Shown: positions 17,275-24,747 of the stretch, in pieces
Numbering within the stretch: the stretch's first letter is position 1
Layout of the letters: every line of letters begins with the position of its first letter
DNA from: Alterluteimonas quercicellularis
GTDB taxonomy: Bacteria; Pseudomonadota; Gammaproteobacteria; Xanthomonadales; Xanthomonadaceae
DNA length: 35,357 bases
Reading direction: 5' to 3'
Assembly: GCF_021191635.1 (NCBI RefSeq)
Contig: NZ_JAIWPR010000054.1
Coordinates: forward strand, 1 to 35,357
Translations under genes and position numbers: made by a program
Notes under the pieces: generated by a model
Told to the model about the DNA's origin: nothing
Databases searched by the model: none
What the model saw: the letters and a program-made list of their open reading frames with translations, nothing else

Positions 17275-18744
17275 TCAGGGAGAGGGGGCGGAAGCGGAGG
17301 CGGGCGGTGGCGCGAGGTCCGCGACCGCGCTGCCGCCGCCCAGCGCCGCGTACAGCGCGATCTGGCTCGACAGCAGCGCGCGACGCGCCTGCACCAGCTG
17401 CTGCTCGGCCGCCAGCAGGTCGCGCTGGGCGTCGAGCACTTCCAGGTAGGCGGACGAGCCGTTGTCGTAGCGCAGCTGCGCCAGCCGCGCCCGCTCCGCC
17501 TGCGCCTGCAGCGCAGTGCGCTGCACCTCGAGCTGTTCGGCCAGCCAGCGCCGCGCGGACAGGGCGTCGGCCACCTCGCGGAACGCGGTCTGGATCGCGC
17601 GCTCGTACTCGGCCACGGCGATGTCGCGGCGGACCTCGCTGAGGTCGAGGCTGGCGCGCAGGCGGCCGCCTTCGAAGATCGGCAGCGACAGCGTCGGCGC
17701 GAAGGTCCAGGCGCGGCTGCCCGATTCGAACAGGCCGTCCAGCTCGGCGCTGGCGCTGCCCCAGCTGCCGGTCAGCGCGATCCGGGGGAAGAACGCCGCG
17801 CGCGCGGCGCCGATGTCGGCATGCGCGCCGCGCAGGCGGTGCTCGGCGGCGACGATGTCCGGGCGCGCGGCCAGCAGCTGCGACGGCAGCCCCGGCGCCA
17901 GCGCGGCCAGCACCGTGGTCTCGTCGAAGGGCGCCGCCGCCGGCAGCGGCCCCGGATGGGCGCCGACCAGCTGGCCCAGCGCATAGGTCTGCGCGGCACG
18001 CGCCTGTTCCAGCTGCGCCAGCAGCATCTGCGCCTGGGTCAGCAGGGTCTGCACCTGGGTCAGCTCCAGCTTCGAGGCCGCGCCGACGTCGAAGCGGCGG
18101 CTGAAGATGCGGAACGACTCCTGGCGGGTGTCCACGGTGCGCCGGGCCAGGGCGACCCGCTCGTCGAGTTCGCGCAGGCCGAGGTAGCCGTCGGCGACCT
18201 GGGCGACCAGCGCCAGCGCCACCGCGCGGCGGCCGGCCTCGGTGGCCAGCCATTGCTGGAGCGCGGCGTCCTTCAGGCTGCGCACCCGGCCCCACAGGTC
18301 CAGCTCCCAGCTCGACAGGCCGACCTCGGCGCGGTACTCGCCGCCGACGGCGGACACGCCGCTCAGGTTGAGATCGCCGGGGACCCGCGCCCGCGCCGCC
18401 TGCGCGCCCAGGCCCAGGCCCGGGAACTGGTCGGCGCGCTGGATGCCGAACGCGGCGCGGGCTTCCTCCACCCGCAGCGCGGCCACGCGCAGGTCGCGGT
18501 TGTGGTCGAGCGCGGTGGCGATCAGCCGCTGCAGCACCGGGTCGGCGAAGTAGTCGCGCCAGGCCAGGGTATCGGCGCGCACGCCCGTGGCGCCGGCGGC
18601 GGCCGGGTCCGGCCAGGCGGCGGGCACGGGCGGCGGCGGGGCCTCGTAGCGCGGCGCCATCGAGGCGCAGCCGCACAGGGCCGCGGCCAGTGCGCCGGCG
18701 GCCGCGCGGCGGAGCGCGCGGGTGGAGCGGCGGAGCGTCGTCAT
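17275..18744 (-). CDS. TolC/NodT-type outer-membrane efflux lipoprotein
   Basis: The protein is a predicted outer-membrane channel of the NodT/OprM family. A basic N-terminus and hydrophobic stretch end in the lipobox LCGC (residues 23-26), so Cys26 should be lipidated. Two tandem repeats follow, each with long helices ([16 protein letters not shown] in the first, [19 protein letters not shown] in the second) and beta segments such as [16 protein letters not shown]. Length (489 aa) is standard. The gene lies 13 bp downstream of fabI and 12 bp upstream of the adaptor gene. It therefore provides the outer-membrane component of the exporter encoded next to it. Members of this family more often serve RND pumps, but here the neighbours are an ABC system. 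Confidence 0.93.
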   Translation of the reverse strand: MTTLRRSTRALRRAAAGALAAALCGCASMAPRYEAPPPPVPAAWPDPAAAGATGVRADTLAWRDYFADPVLQRLIATALDHNRDLRVAALRVEEARAAFGIQRADQFPGLGLGAQAARARVPGDLNLSGVSAVGGEYRAEVGLSSWELDLWGRVRSLKDAALQQWLATEAGRRAVALALVAQVADGYLGLRELDERVALARRTVDTRQESFRIFSRRFDVGAASKLELTQVQTLLTQAQMLLAQLEQARAAQTYALGQLVGAHPGPLPAAAPFDETTVLAALAPGLPSQLLAARPDIVAAEHRLRGAHADIGAARAAFFPRIALTGSWGSASAELDGLFESGSRAWTFAPTLSLPIFEGGRLRASLDLSEVRRDIAVAEYERAIQTAFREVADALSARRWLAEQLEVQRTALQAQAERARLAQLRYDNGSSAYLEVLDAQRDLLAAEQQLVQARRALLSSQIALYAALGGGSAVADLAPPPASASAPSP

Positions 18745-18757
18745 CGAGCGTCCGGTC

Positions 18758-19522
18758 TCAGTTGAGGATGTGGTGGCCGCCGTCGACGTAGAGCGTCGTG
18801 CCGGTGATGGCGCGCGCCCCGTCGCCGGCCAGGAAGGCGCACAGCGGCCCGACGTCGTCGATGCCCAGCGGCGCCTTCAGCGGCGCGCGGCGGCGGCTGT
18901 CGTCGAGCAGCGCGTCGAGGTCGGCCAGCCCGGAGGCGGCGCGGGTGGCGATCGGCCCGGGCGACACCGCGTTGACGCGGATGCCGGCGGGCCCGAGCTC
19001 GGCGGCCAGGTAGCGCACCGACGATTCCAGCGCGGCCTTGACCGGCCCCATCAGGCCGTAGCGCGGCATCACTTCCTGGCTGCCCAGGTAGCTCATGGTG
19101 ATCAGGCTGCCGCCGTCGGGCATCAGCGGCTCCGCCAGCCGCGCCATGCGCAGGAACGAATGGCAGGACACGTCCATCGCGCGCAGGAAGCCCTCGCGCG
19201 AACTGTCCACCACGCGCCCGTGCAGGTCGTCGCGCGGGGCGAAGGCCACCGAGTGCAGCAGGAAGTCCAGCCGCCCCCAGCGCGCGCGCACCTGCTCGAA
19301 GCAGGCGGCGAGCGAGGCGTCGTCGTCCACGTCCAGCGGCCCCCGCAGCTCCGCGCCCAGCGCGTCGAGCAGCGGTTCCACGTGCGGCCGCGCGCGCTCG
19401 TTCTGCCAGGTCGCCGCCAGCGCCGCGCCCTCGGCGCGGAACGCCCGCGCGCAGGCCCAGGCGATGCTGCGATCGTTGGCGATGCCCACCACCAGCCCAC
19501 GCTTTCCGTCCAGCGCGCCCAT
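18758..19522 (-). CDS. fabI: Enoyl-ACP reductase, FabI type (SDR family)
   Basis: The enzyme reduces enoyl-ACP with NADH or NADPH in the last step of each fatty-acid elongation cycle. The Rossmann start GLVVGIANDRSIAWA (residues 9-23) is that of FabI. The active site shows Y145 in SYLG and Y155-x6-K162 in RYGLMGPVK, matching the Tyr-Tyr-Lys pattern of FabI. NAVSPGPIATRA and ITGTTLYVDGG complete it. Length (254 aa) is slightly below the usual ~260. ATG 19522 follows GAGGAGCGGGGAAC. It is the first gene of the long minus-strand operon, directly behind the FNR box and palindrome. Being linked to an acetyl-CoA-forming pathway rather than a fab cluster suggests a conditionally expressed second copy. 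That cannot be confirmed from this window. Confidence 0.92.
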   Translation of the reverse strand: MGALDGKRGLVVGIANDRSIAWACARAFRAEGAALAATWQNERARPHVEPLLDALGAELRGPLDVDDDASLAACFEQVRARWGRLDFLLHSVAFAPRDDLHGRVVDSSREGFLRAMDVSCHSFLRMARLAEPLMPDGGSLITMSYLGSQEVMPRYGLMGPVKAALESSVRYLAAELGPAGIRVNAVSPGPIATRAASGLADLDALLDDSRRRAPLKAPLGIDDVGPLCAFLAGDGARAITGTTLYVDGGHHILN

Positions 19523-19586
19523 GTTCCCCGCTCCTCTAGCCGATGTCCGGTCGCGCCGCGGCGCGGCATCGCGCCGCAGCCGTTCC

Positions 19587-19592
19587 AGCATC
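19587..19592 (-). promoter_or_regulatory. Candidate -10 element of the fabI operon
   Basis: On the minus strand this hexamer reads GATGCT, sharing the two best-conserved -10 positions (A2, T6) with TATAAT. It sits exactly where a -10 should be if the FNR box centre (19621.5) lies at -41.5, which would put the start of transcription near 19580. It is weak by itself, as is common for activator-dependent promoters. Confidence 0.4.
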
Positions 19593-19614
19593 CGCGGCCG
19601 GCGCCGGCGCCGCA

Positions 19615-19628
19615 TTGATTGCGATCAA
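19615..19628. promoter_or_regulatory. Perfect FNR/Anr box
   Basis: TTGATTGCGATCAA matches the FNR/Anr consensus TTGAT-N4-ATCAA at every defined position and is itself nearly symmetric (ATTGAT...ATCAAT). It stands out as AT-rich in GC-rich surroundings. It lies between the divergent fabI operon and tetR, placed for class II activation of the minus-strand operon. It could also affect the plus-strand promoter. Regulation by low oxygen is inferred from the motif. Confidence 0.75.
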
Positions 19629-19630
19629 TT

Positions 19631-19650
19631 TAACGACCGCGGAGTCGTTA
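19631..19650. promoter_or_regulatory. Palindromic operator, probably for the adjacent TetR regulator
   Basis: TAACGAC and GTCGTTA form a perfect 7-bp inverted repeat around a 6-bp spacer. It ends three bases before the candidate -10 TACACT of tetR and starts two bases after the FNR box. Size and placement fit an operator of a TetR-family dimer controlling its own gene and the divergent operon. Confidence 0.65.
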
Positions 19651-19653
19651 GTC

Positions 19654-19659
19654 TACACT
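19654..19659 (+). promoter_or_regulatory. Candidate -10 element for tetR (TACACT)
   Basis: TACACT has four of six consensus bases. The upstream -35 position would fall inside the palindrome at 19631-19650, so binding there would block RNA polymerase. No strong -35 is visible. Confidence 0.4.
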
Positions 19660-19697
19660 GTCCCCGCCGTCGCCCCGGCACCGCGGGAGGCGGCGGC

Positions 19698-19703
19698 TAG
19701 AAT
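19698..19703 (+). promoter_or_regulatory. Second candidate -10 element for tetR (TAGAAT)
   Basis: TAGAAT has five of six consensus bases and is followed at 19712-19718 by a run of seven T, close to where transcription would start. No convincing -35 is visible. It lies 40 bp before the tetR start codon. Confidence 0.4.
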
Positions 19704-19743
19704 CGCGGTCCTTTTTTTCGCTCCCGGCGGACACCCCGGCCCC

Positions 19744-20376
19744 ATGACGCCATCCAGCCCATCCGCCGGCCGCAAGCGCATCCGGCTCAAGCCCGAGGTC
19801 CGCGCGCAGCAGATCCTCGAGGCGGCCCTGGCCGAGTTCTCGCAGCACGGCTTCGCGGCCGCCCGGATCGAGGACATCGCCGCCCGCGCGGGCCTGTCCA
19901 AGAGCGGGGTCTACGCCCACTACGCCGGCAAGGACGAGATCTTCGAGGCGCTGCTGATGGAAGTGCTGAGCCCCCACGGCTCGCCCGAGGGCGCCTGGGA
20001 GCCGGAGCCCGACATGCCGCTGCCGGCGCTGGTCGAGTCCTACATCGAAGCCCTGTACGGGCGGCTGCAGGCTCCGACGGTGCAGGCCACCTTCCGCCTG
20101 CTGATCGCCGAGAGCGAGCGCGCGCCGGCGCTGATCCGGCGCTGGCACGCGCAGACCGCCGAGCGGCGCAAGCGCGACCAGGCCTTCGTCGACGACTGCG
20201 TGCGCCGCGGAGTGATGCGCGCCAGCGCGCTGACCGAGCACTTCACCCTCGCCGCCGCGCCGGCGGTGATGTGGATGAACATGTACGTCGCGCTCAAGGA
20301 CAACGTGCCCTTGTCGCTGGCGCAGGCGCGCGACGCCCATGCGCGGCTGCTGATGGACCTGCTGCAACCGCGATGA
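19744..20376 (+). CDS. TetR/AcrR family transcriptional regulator
   Basis: The 210-residue regulator has an N-terminal TetR helix-turn-helix. RAQQILEAALAEFSQHGF (20-37) is helix 1, and IEDIAARAGLSKSGVYAHYAGKDEIF (42-67) covers the turn and recognition helix. A helical ligand-binding domain follows. ATG 19744 is preceded by 222 bp of intergenic DNA that it shares with the divergent fabI operon. That DNA carries a perfect palindrome which is the natural operator candidate. The stop codon overlaps the next gene as ATGA, so the hydrolase is co-expressed. The inducer is unknown; a fatty acid or an efflux substrate would fit the neighbours. Confidence 0.9.
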   Translation: MTPSSPSAGRKRIRLKPEVRAQQILEAALAEFSQHGFAAARIEDIAARAGLSKSGVYAHYAGKDEIFEALLMEVLSPHGSPEGAWEPEPDMPLPALVESYIEALYGRLQAPTVQATFRLLIAESERAPALIRRWHAQTAERRKRDQAFVDDCVRRGVMRASALTEHFTLAAAPAVMWMNMYVALKDNVPLSLAQARDAHARLLMDLLQPR

Positions 20377-22406
20377 GGCCGGATCCCCGCTCCCGACGTG
20401 CCTGCGCCCGCGTTCGCCGCGCCGCCGCGGGCTGCGCGCGCCGGCTGCTGCCGGTGGCGGCGCTCCTGCTGCTCGGCGGCTGCGCGGTGCTGCGCGAGTT
20501 CGGCCCGTCGGTCGAGGTGCGGCAGATGAGCGCGGGCGAGTACATCGCGCTCAAGCGCGGCGACATGCTCACCCAGGGCACGCTCAGCGCGGCCACCCGC
20601 GAGACGCTGCAGGTCGCCGGGCTGGACGAAGGCCCTTGTGCGCAGCCGGGCCCGGCCTGCATCGGGGCGCTGGCCGATGCAGGCGGCCTGACGGCCGAGC
20701 GCAGGCAGTCCGCGCTGTCGGAGCTGTGGCTGCAGCGGGCGATGACGCTGCCGGCCGGCGACGGCGCGGCCGCCGCCGGAGAAGCGCGGCTCGACGCCTG
20801 GCTGGAGACCGCCCGCCACGCCTATGCCTACCTGTTCTTCAGCGAGCGCGCGCCCGACGCGCGCGCCTTCGAGGACCGCCAGACCCAGGTCCGCGACTGG
20901 TACAACCACGCCGTGCAGCAGGCCGTCACCCAGCTGTTCGACGCGCGCGCGCACGGGGCGGCCGATCCCGGCACCGGCACGATGGACGTGCAGCGCGCCG
21001 GCTGGACGCTGCAGGTGGACCTGACCGGCGTGCGCATGCCCGAGGGCGTGGACACCGTGCAGGAGCTGCTGCCGGCCTCGTCGCTGTCGTTCCAGGGCCT
21101 GCGCAGCGTCTACCGCCGCGACGGATTCGGCGCCGAGCTGGTGGCGGTGATGGACGACCCGGTGACCGCGGTGCCGGCGGCGGCGCCCGACGGCGCGCCC
21201 GGCCCGCGGCACCCGCGCCCGCCGAGCTGGAGCGAGATGCCCTCGCCGGCCCTGACCGTGCTGCTGCGCTTCGAGGGCGACGACCTCGACGCCGTGCTGC
21301 GCACCCGCCGCACGCGCATGAGCGTGCACGATCCCTACGTCGACGCCGAGGTGGACCTGCGCGGCCAGCGGGTGCCGCTGGCGGCCAACTTCACCGCCGG
21401 CTACGGCCTGTGGCTGGCGCGCTCGGGGTTCTCGCGGCAGTCGCTGCGCACGCTGTTCGGGCGCGAGCACGGCATCGACCGCCCGCATCTGTACATGATG
21501 CAGCCCTACGATCCCGACCGCCGGATCATCCTCATGCTGCACGGGCTGGCCAGCAGCCCCGAGGCCTGGGTCAACCTGGCCAACGAGATCCTCGGCGACG
21601 AGACCCTGCGCCGGCGCTTCCAGGTCTGGCAGGTCTACTACCCCACCAACGCGCCGATCGCGCTGAACCACGCCGCGATCCGCCGCACCGTCTCGGACGC
21701 GCTGGACCACGTCGATCCCTACCGGCTGATGCCGGCCTCGCGCGACATCGTGCTGATCGGCCACAGCATGGGCGGGGTGATCTCCCGGCTGATGGCGTCC
21801 TCGGCCGGCGACCGGCTGTGGGACGCGGTGCTCGCCGAGCGCGAGATCGACGACGGGCGCCTGGCGCGCGCGCGCCCGCGGCTGCAGCCGGTGCTGGGCT
21901 TCGAGCCGTTCCCGGGCGTGGAGCGGGCGATCTTCATCGCCGCGCCGCACCGCGGCACCGCGGTGGCCGGCAGCCGCGTGGGCCGCTTCCTGTCGCGGCT
22001 GGTGCGGCTGCCGATCACGGTGCTGGAAGGCTTCGGCGACGCGGTGCAGGCGCTTTCCGGCGAGCCCGGCGCCGGCGAGCCGCGCCTGCCCAACAGCATC
22101 GACAACCTCGACGCGAACGACCCGTTCGTGCGCGCCGCCGCCGACCTGCCGATCTCCCCCGCGGTGCGCTACCACTCGATCGTCGCCCGCACCCGCGCCG
22201 CCGGCGCGCTGGAGGACAGCGACGACGGCCTGGTGCCCTACCGCAGCGCGCACCTGCCGGGCGCGGTCTCCGAGCGCGTGATCGTGTCCGGCCACAGCGT
22301 GCAGCGCAGCGCCGAGGCGATCCTGGAGATCCGCCGCATCCTCCACGAGGACCTGCGCGAGACCGGCGACGCGCCCGCGCGGCCGCCGCTGCCCGGCAGC
22401 CCCTGA
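20373..22406 (+). CDS. Alpha/beta hydrolase lipoprotein
   Basis: The 677-residue protein is a predicted envelope lipoprotein with a C-terminal lipase/esterase-like domain. The N-terminus is long and Arg-rich, followed by a hydrophobic stretch ending in the lipobox LGGC (34-37). Residues ~40-370 form a region of unknown fold. The hydrolase domain (~375-660) has the oxyanion-hole HGLASS (390-395), nucleophile Ser465 in GHSMGG, an AAPHRGT segment, and a likely Asp-His pair in DSDDGLVPY and SGHSVQ. ATG 20373 overlaps tetR as ATGA. Substrate is not known; a lipid or ester at the envelope is likely. The same gene pair faces an operon containing fabI and a lipid A deacylase, which suggests a shared envelope-lipid theme. 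Confidence 0.87.
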   Translation: MRPDPRSRRACARVRRAAAGCARRLLPVAALLLLGGCAVLREFGPSVEVRQMSAGEYIALKRGDMLTQGTLSAATRETLQVAGLDEGPCAQPGPACIGALADAGGLTAERRQSALSELWLQRAMTLPAGDGAAAAGEARLDAWLETARHAYAYLFFSERAPDARAFEDRQTQVRDWYNHAVQQAVTQLFDARAHGAADPGTGTMDVQRAGWTLQVDLTGVRMPEGVDTVQELLPASSLSFQGLRSVYRRDGFGAELVAVMDDPVTAVPAAAPDGAPGPRHPRPPSWSEMPSPALTVLLRFEGDDLDAVLRTRRTRMSVHDPYVDAEVDLRGQRVPLAANFTAGYGLWLARSGFSRQSLRTLFGREHGIDRPHLYMMQPYDPDRRIILMLHGLASSPEAWVNLANEILGDETLRRRFQVWQVYYPTNAPIALNHAAIRRTVSDALDHVDPYRLMPASRDIVLIGHSMGGVISRLMASSAGDRLWDAVLAEREIDDGRLARARPRLQPVLGFEPFPGVERAIFIAAPHRGTAVAGSRVGRFLSRLVRLPITVLEGFGDAVQALSGEPGAGEPRLPNSIDNLDANDPFVRAAADLPISPAVRYHSIVARTRAAGALEDSDDGLVPYRSAHLPGAVSERVIVSGHSVQRSAEAILEIRRILHEDLRETGDAPARPPLPGSP

Positions 22407-22420
22407 CCGCCCGGAGCCCC

Positions 22421-23635
22421 ATGCGAGACCTCGTCCAGATCGACGCCTTCCTCGGCTTCACCCTCGCGATCCTGCTGCTGTTCGCCGGCAAGGGCCTGGC
22501 CGAGCGCGTGGCGCCGCTGCGCCGCTACGGCATCCCCGAGCCGGTGGTCGGCGGCATGCTCTGCGCGCTGGCGGTGTGCGTGCTGTACTACGCGGCCGGG
22601 CTGCGGGTGGAGTTCGACCTCGGCGCCCGCGACATGCTGCTGCTGTACTTCTTCGCCGCGCTCGGGATCAACTCCGACATCCGCGCGCTGTTCAAGGGCG
22701 GGCGCCTGCTAGTGGTGCTGGTGGTGCTGGCCAGCGCCTTCATGGTGATGCAGAACGGCGTCGGCATGGCCCTGGCGAGCCTGTTCGGCATGGACCCGCG
22801 CGCCGGCCTGATGGTGGGCTCGATCTCGCTGACCGGCGGCGTGGGCACCACGCTGGCGTGGACGCAGCACTTCACCGACGTCCTCGGCATCGAGGGCGCG
22901 GGCGAGCTGGGCCTGGCCGCCAACATGATCGGCCTGGTCGCGGCCTGCGTGATCGGCGGGCCGATCGCCGGCTCGCTGATCCGCCGCTACCCGGTGATGC
23001 CCTCGGCCGACGCCGACCTGGAGGTCGGCACGCTCTACGGCGACACCTCGCGCCAGCGGCTCAACTACTACGGCGTGCTGCTGGCGGTGTTCTGGCTCAA
23101 CGTGGCGCTGATGCTGGGCCACGGCATCGGCGCTCTGATCGCCACCAGCGGCCTCAACCTGCCGGCCTTCGTCGGCTGCCTGCTGGCCGGCATCCTGATG
23201 CGCGCGCTGGGCGACCTGCTGTCGCCGCGCGGCGGCCGGCTGTGGCGCTACGACAGCATGCAGCCGGGCATCGCGCTGATCTCCGACATCAGCCTGGGGC
23301 TGTTCCTCACCATGGCGCTGATGGGCCTGCAGCTGTGGGCGCTGCAGCCGATGCTGGGCTTCATCACCCTGACCATGACCCTGCAGATCCTGATGGTGGT
23401 GCTGTTCACCATGCTGGTGGTGTTCCGCGCGATGGGCCGCGACTACGAGGCCGCGGTGATCTGCGCCGGCTTCGGCGGCATCACCCTGGGCTCCACCGCC
23501 ACCGCGGTGGCCAACATGAGCGCGGTGACCCGCGAGTACGGCGCCGCGCCCAAGGCCTTCGTGGTGGTGCCGCTGGTATGCGGCTTCTTCATCGACCTGA
23601 TCAACGCGCTGGTGATCGGCCTGATGGCGGGCTAG
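22421..23635 (+). CDS. gltS: Sodium/glutamate symporter (GltS family)
   Basis: The protein is an inner-membrane Na+-coupled glutamate importer. The 404-residue protein is hydrophobic throughout, with about ten membrane segments in two inverted halves. It carries the family's Gly-rich re-entrant motifs SLTGGVGTT in the first half and GFGGITLGSTATAVANM in the second. GGAG at 22412-22415 precedes ATG 22421, 14 bp after the hydrolase stop. Its stop codon TAG lies within a CTAG tetranucleotide that is also the junction with the IS481-family element. The coding region itself is intact. Confidence 0.92.
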   Translation: MRDLVQIDAFLGFTLAILLLFAGKGLAERVAPLRRYGIPEPVVGGMLCALAVCVLYYAAGLRVEFDLGARDMLLLYFFAALGINSDIRALFKGGRLLVVLVVLASAFMVMQNGVGMALASLFGMDPRAGLMVGSISLTGGVGTTLAWTQHFTDVLGIEGAGELGLAANMIGLVAACVIGGPIAGSLIRRYPVMPSADADLEVGTLYGDTSRQRLNYYGVLLAVFWLNVALMLGHGIGALIATSGLNLPAFVGCLLAGILMRALGDLLSPRGGRLWRYDSMQPGIALISDISLGLFLTMALMGLQLWALQPMLGFITLTMTLQILMVVLFTMLVVFRAMGRDYEAAVICAGFGGITLGSTATAVANMSAVTREYGAAPKAFVVVPLVCGFFIDLINALVIGLMAG

Positions 23636-23636
23636 C

Positions 23637-23660
23637 TGTGATCTCTCAGTAGGTTGTTCA
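23637..23660 (+). repeat. Left inverted repeat of the IS481-family element
   Basis: It begins TGTGATCTCTCAGTAGG and continues into TTGTTCA. It matches the right end (read on the other strand) in 18 of 24 positions, including TGTG, CAGTA and GTTGTTCA. Confidence 0.75.
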
Positions 23661-23719
23661 TCCGGGGCATCTCTGGAAGATGGGGAGTTGCGAAGCCAAC
23701 CAGCCCCCAGGAGCCCCGG

Positions 23720-24663
23720 ATGAACCTGCATAAACATGCCCGTTTGAGTCCTCGCGGTCGAACCCTGCTCGTGGATCGGGTCCTCGTTCACGGCCTTCGA
23801 GTGGAAGAAGCTGCGCATGCAGCGGGCGTCAGCGTGCGGACCGCCTACAAGTGGCTGAAGCGGTTCCGGGAGGAAGGGCCAGCGGGATTGACTGACCGCA
23901 CTTCCCGGCCGCATGCCTGTCCCCATGCCACGCCTGCGGCCATCGTGGCCCAGGTGCTGGAACAACGCCGTTCGCGCCAGACCTACCGCCAGATCGCCCA
24001 GCAAGTGCCCGTGGCACCGAGCACCATCGCCCGGTTGTTGCGCCGCGCCGGTCTGCATCGGTTGGCCGAATTGGAGCCGGCTGTGCCGGAGAACCGCTAC
24101 GAACACGCCCGGCCCGGCCAACTGTTGCATCTGGACATCAAGAAGCTGGGGCGGATCGGCTCGCCGGGCCATCGCGTCACCGGCGACCGGTCGCACCGCC
24201 ATCGTGGCATCGGCTGGGAATACGTACACCTGGCCATCGACGATCACTCGCGCGTGGCCTTCGGATCCATCGAGCCGGACGAACACGGGAGCAGCGCCTG
24301 CAAGGCGCTGATCCGCACGGTTCGCTATTACCGCACCCTGGGCGTGCGCTTCGAGCGGCTGCTGACCGACAACGGCTCCTGCTACCGATCCCGCCGCTTC
24401 CGCCGCCTGGTCCGCAGGCTCGGCATGCGCCACTTGCGAACGCGGCCGTATACCCCTCGCACCAACGGCAAGGCCGAACGCCCGGTCCAGACCAGCCTGC
24501 GCGAATGGGCCTACGCTTGCGCCTACGACAACTCCGAGCAGCGGGCCAATGCCTTCACCCAGTGGTTGCACCACTACAACTGGCACCGCCGCATGCCAGC
24601 CTCGGTTACGGGCCACCCATCTCCCGCATCCCGCTGAACAACGTACTGGGTTTACACACCTAG
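23720..24663 (+). pseudogene. IS481-family DDE transposase, frameshifted near the C-terminus
   Basis: The transposase has an N-terminal helix-turn-helix (VEEAAHAAGVSVRTAYKWL), a second HTH-like segment and an rve integrase core. The DDE residues are visible in LHLDIKK, LLTDNGS and NGKAERPVQ. From ATG 23720 the open frame stops at 24637, giving 305 residues whose end reads NWHRRMPASV. Adding one C in the run at about 24587 restores the family-like end NWHRPHASLGYGPPISRIP, running to TAG at 24661-24663. A single-base deletion has therefore replaced the last ~25 residues. In the ancestral frame the stop codon TAG comes from the target-site CTAG, outside the element. The catalytic triad lies before the shift, so some activity is conceivable; a sequencing error is also possible. 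Confidence 0.8.
24635..24658 (-). repeat. Right inverted repeat of the IS481-family element
   Basis: Read on the minus strand it begins TGTGTAAACCCAGTACG and continues TTGTTCA, pairing with the left end. It overlaps the 3' end of the ancestral transposase frame, as usual for this family. Confidence 0.75.
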
Positions 24664-24747
24664 GCGGCGGAGGCGCCTCAGGAGGATCGCTTCGGCAGCG
24701 GCGAGGATCTGCTCATCGGTGCTGGGGACTGCGAACTTGCTTGCCAT
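24652..24747 (-). pseudogene. 5' remnant of a radC-like (JAB-domain) gene
   Basis: A minus-strand frame starts at ATG 24747 after GGGAGAACCAGC and encodes MASKFAVPSTDEQILAAAEA and about ten more residues. It then runs into the insertion element at CTAG and stops at TAA 24652. The pattern T-x-D/E-Q-I-L-x-A-A-x-A followed by an Arg-rich helix resembles the start of RadC-family proteins carried on integrative elements. The JAB catalytic domain is missing, so the gene has been cut at the element's edge. Family assignment rests on a short N-terminal segment. Confidence 0.5.

Larger units (their letters stand above)
23637..24658 (+). mobile_element. IS481-family insertion sequence
   Basis: The element is about 1.0 kb, bounded by imperfect inverted repeats and containing one transposase frame. 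The ends start with TGTG and share CAGTA and GTTGTTCA blocks. Both ends abut CTAG, the core of the NCTAGN target known for IS481. The six-base flanks differ, however (GCTAGC at left, CCTAGG at right), and the flanking genes are unrelated. This copy may therefore mark a rearrangement rather than a simple insertion. GC content of the element is close to, but below, that of the host genes. Confidence 0.85.

Noticed and set aside
23641..23719. Attenuator or separate small gene between gltS and the transposase
   Set aside because: This stretch is fully explained by the left inverted repeat and leader of the IS481-family element.
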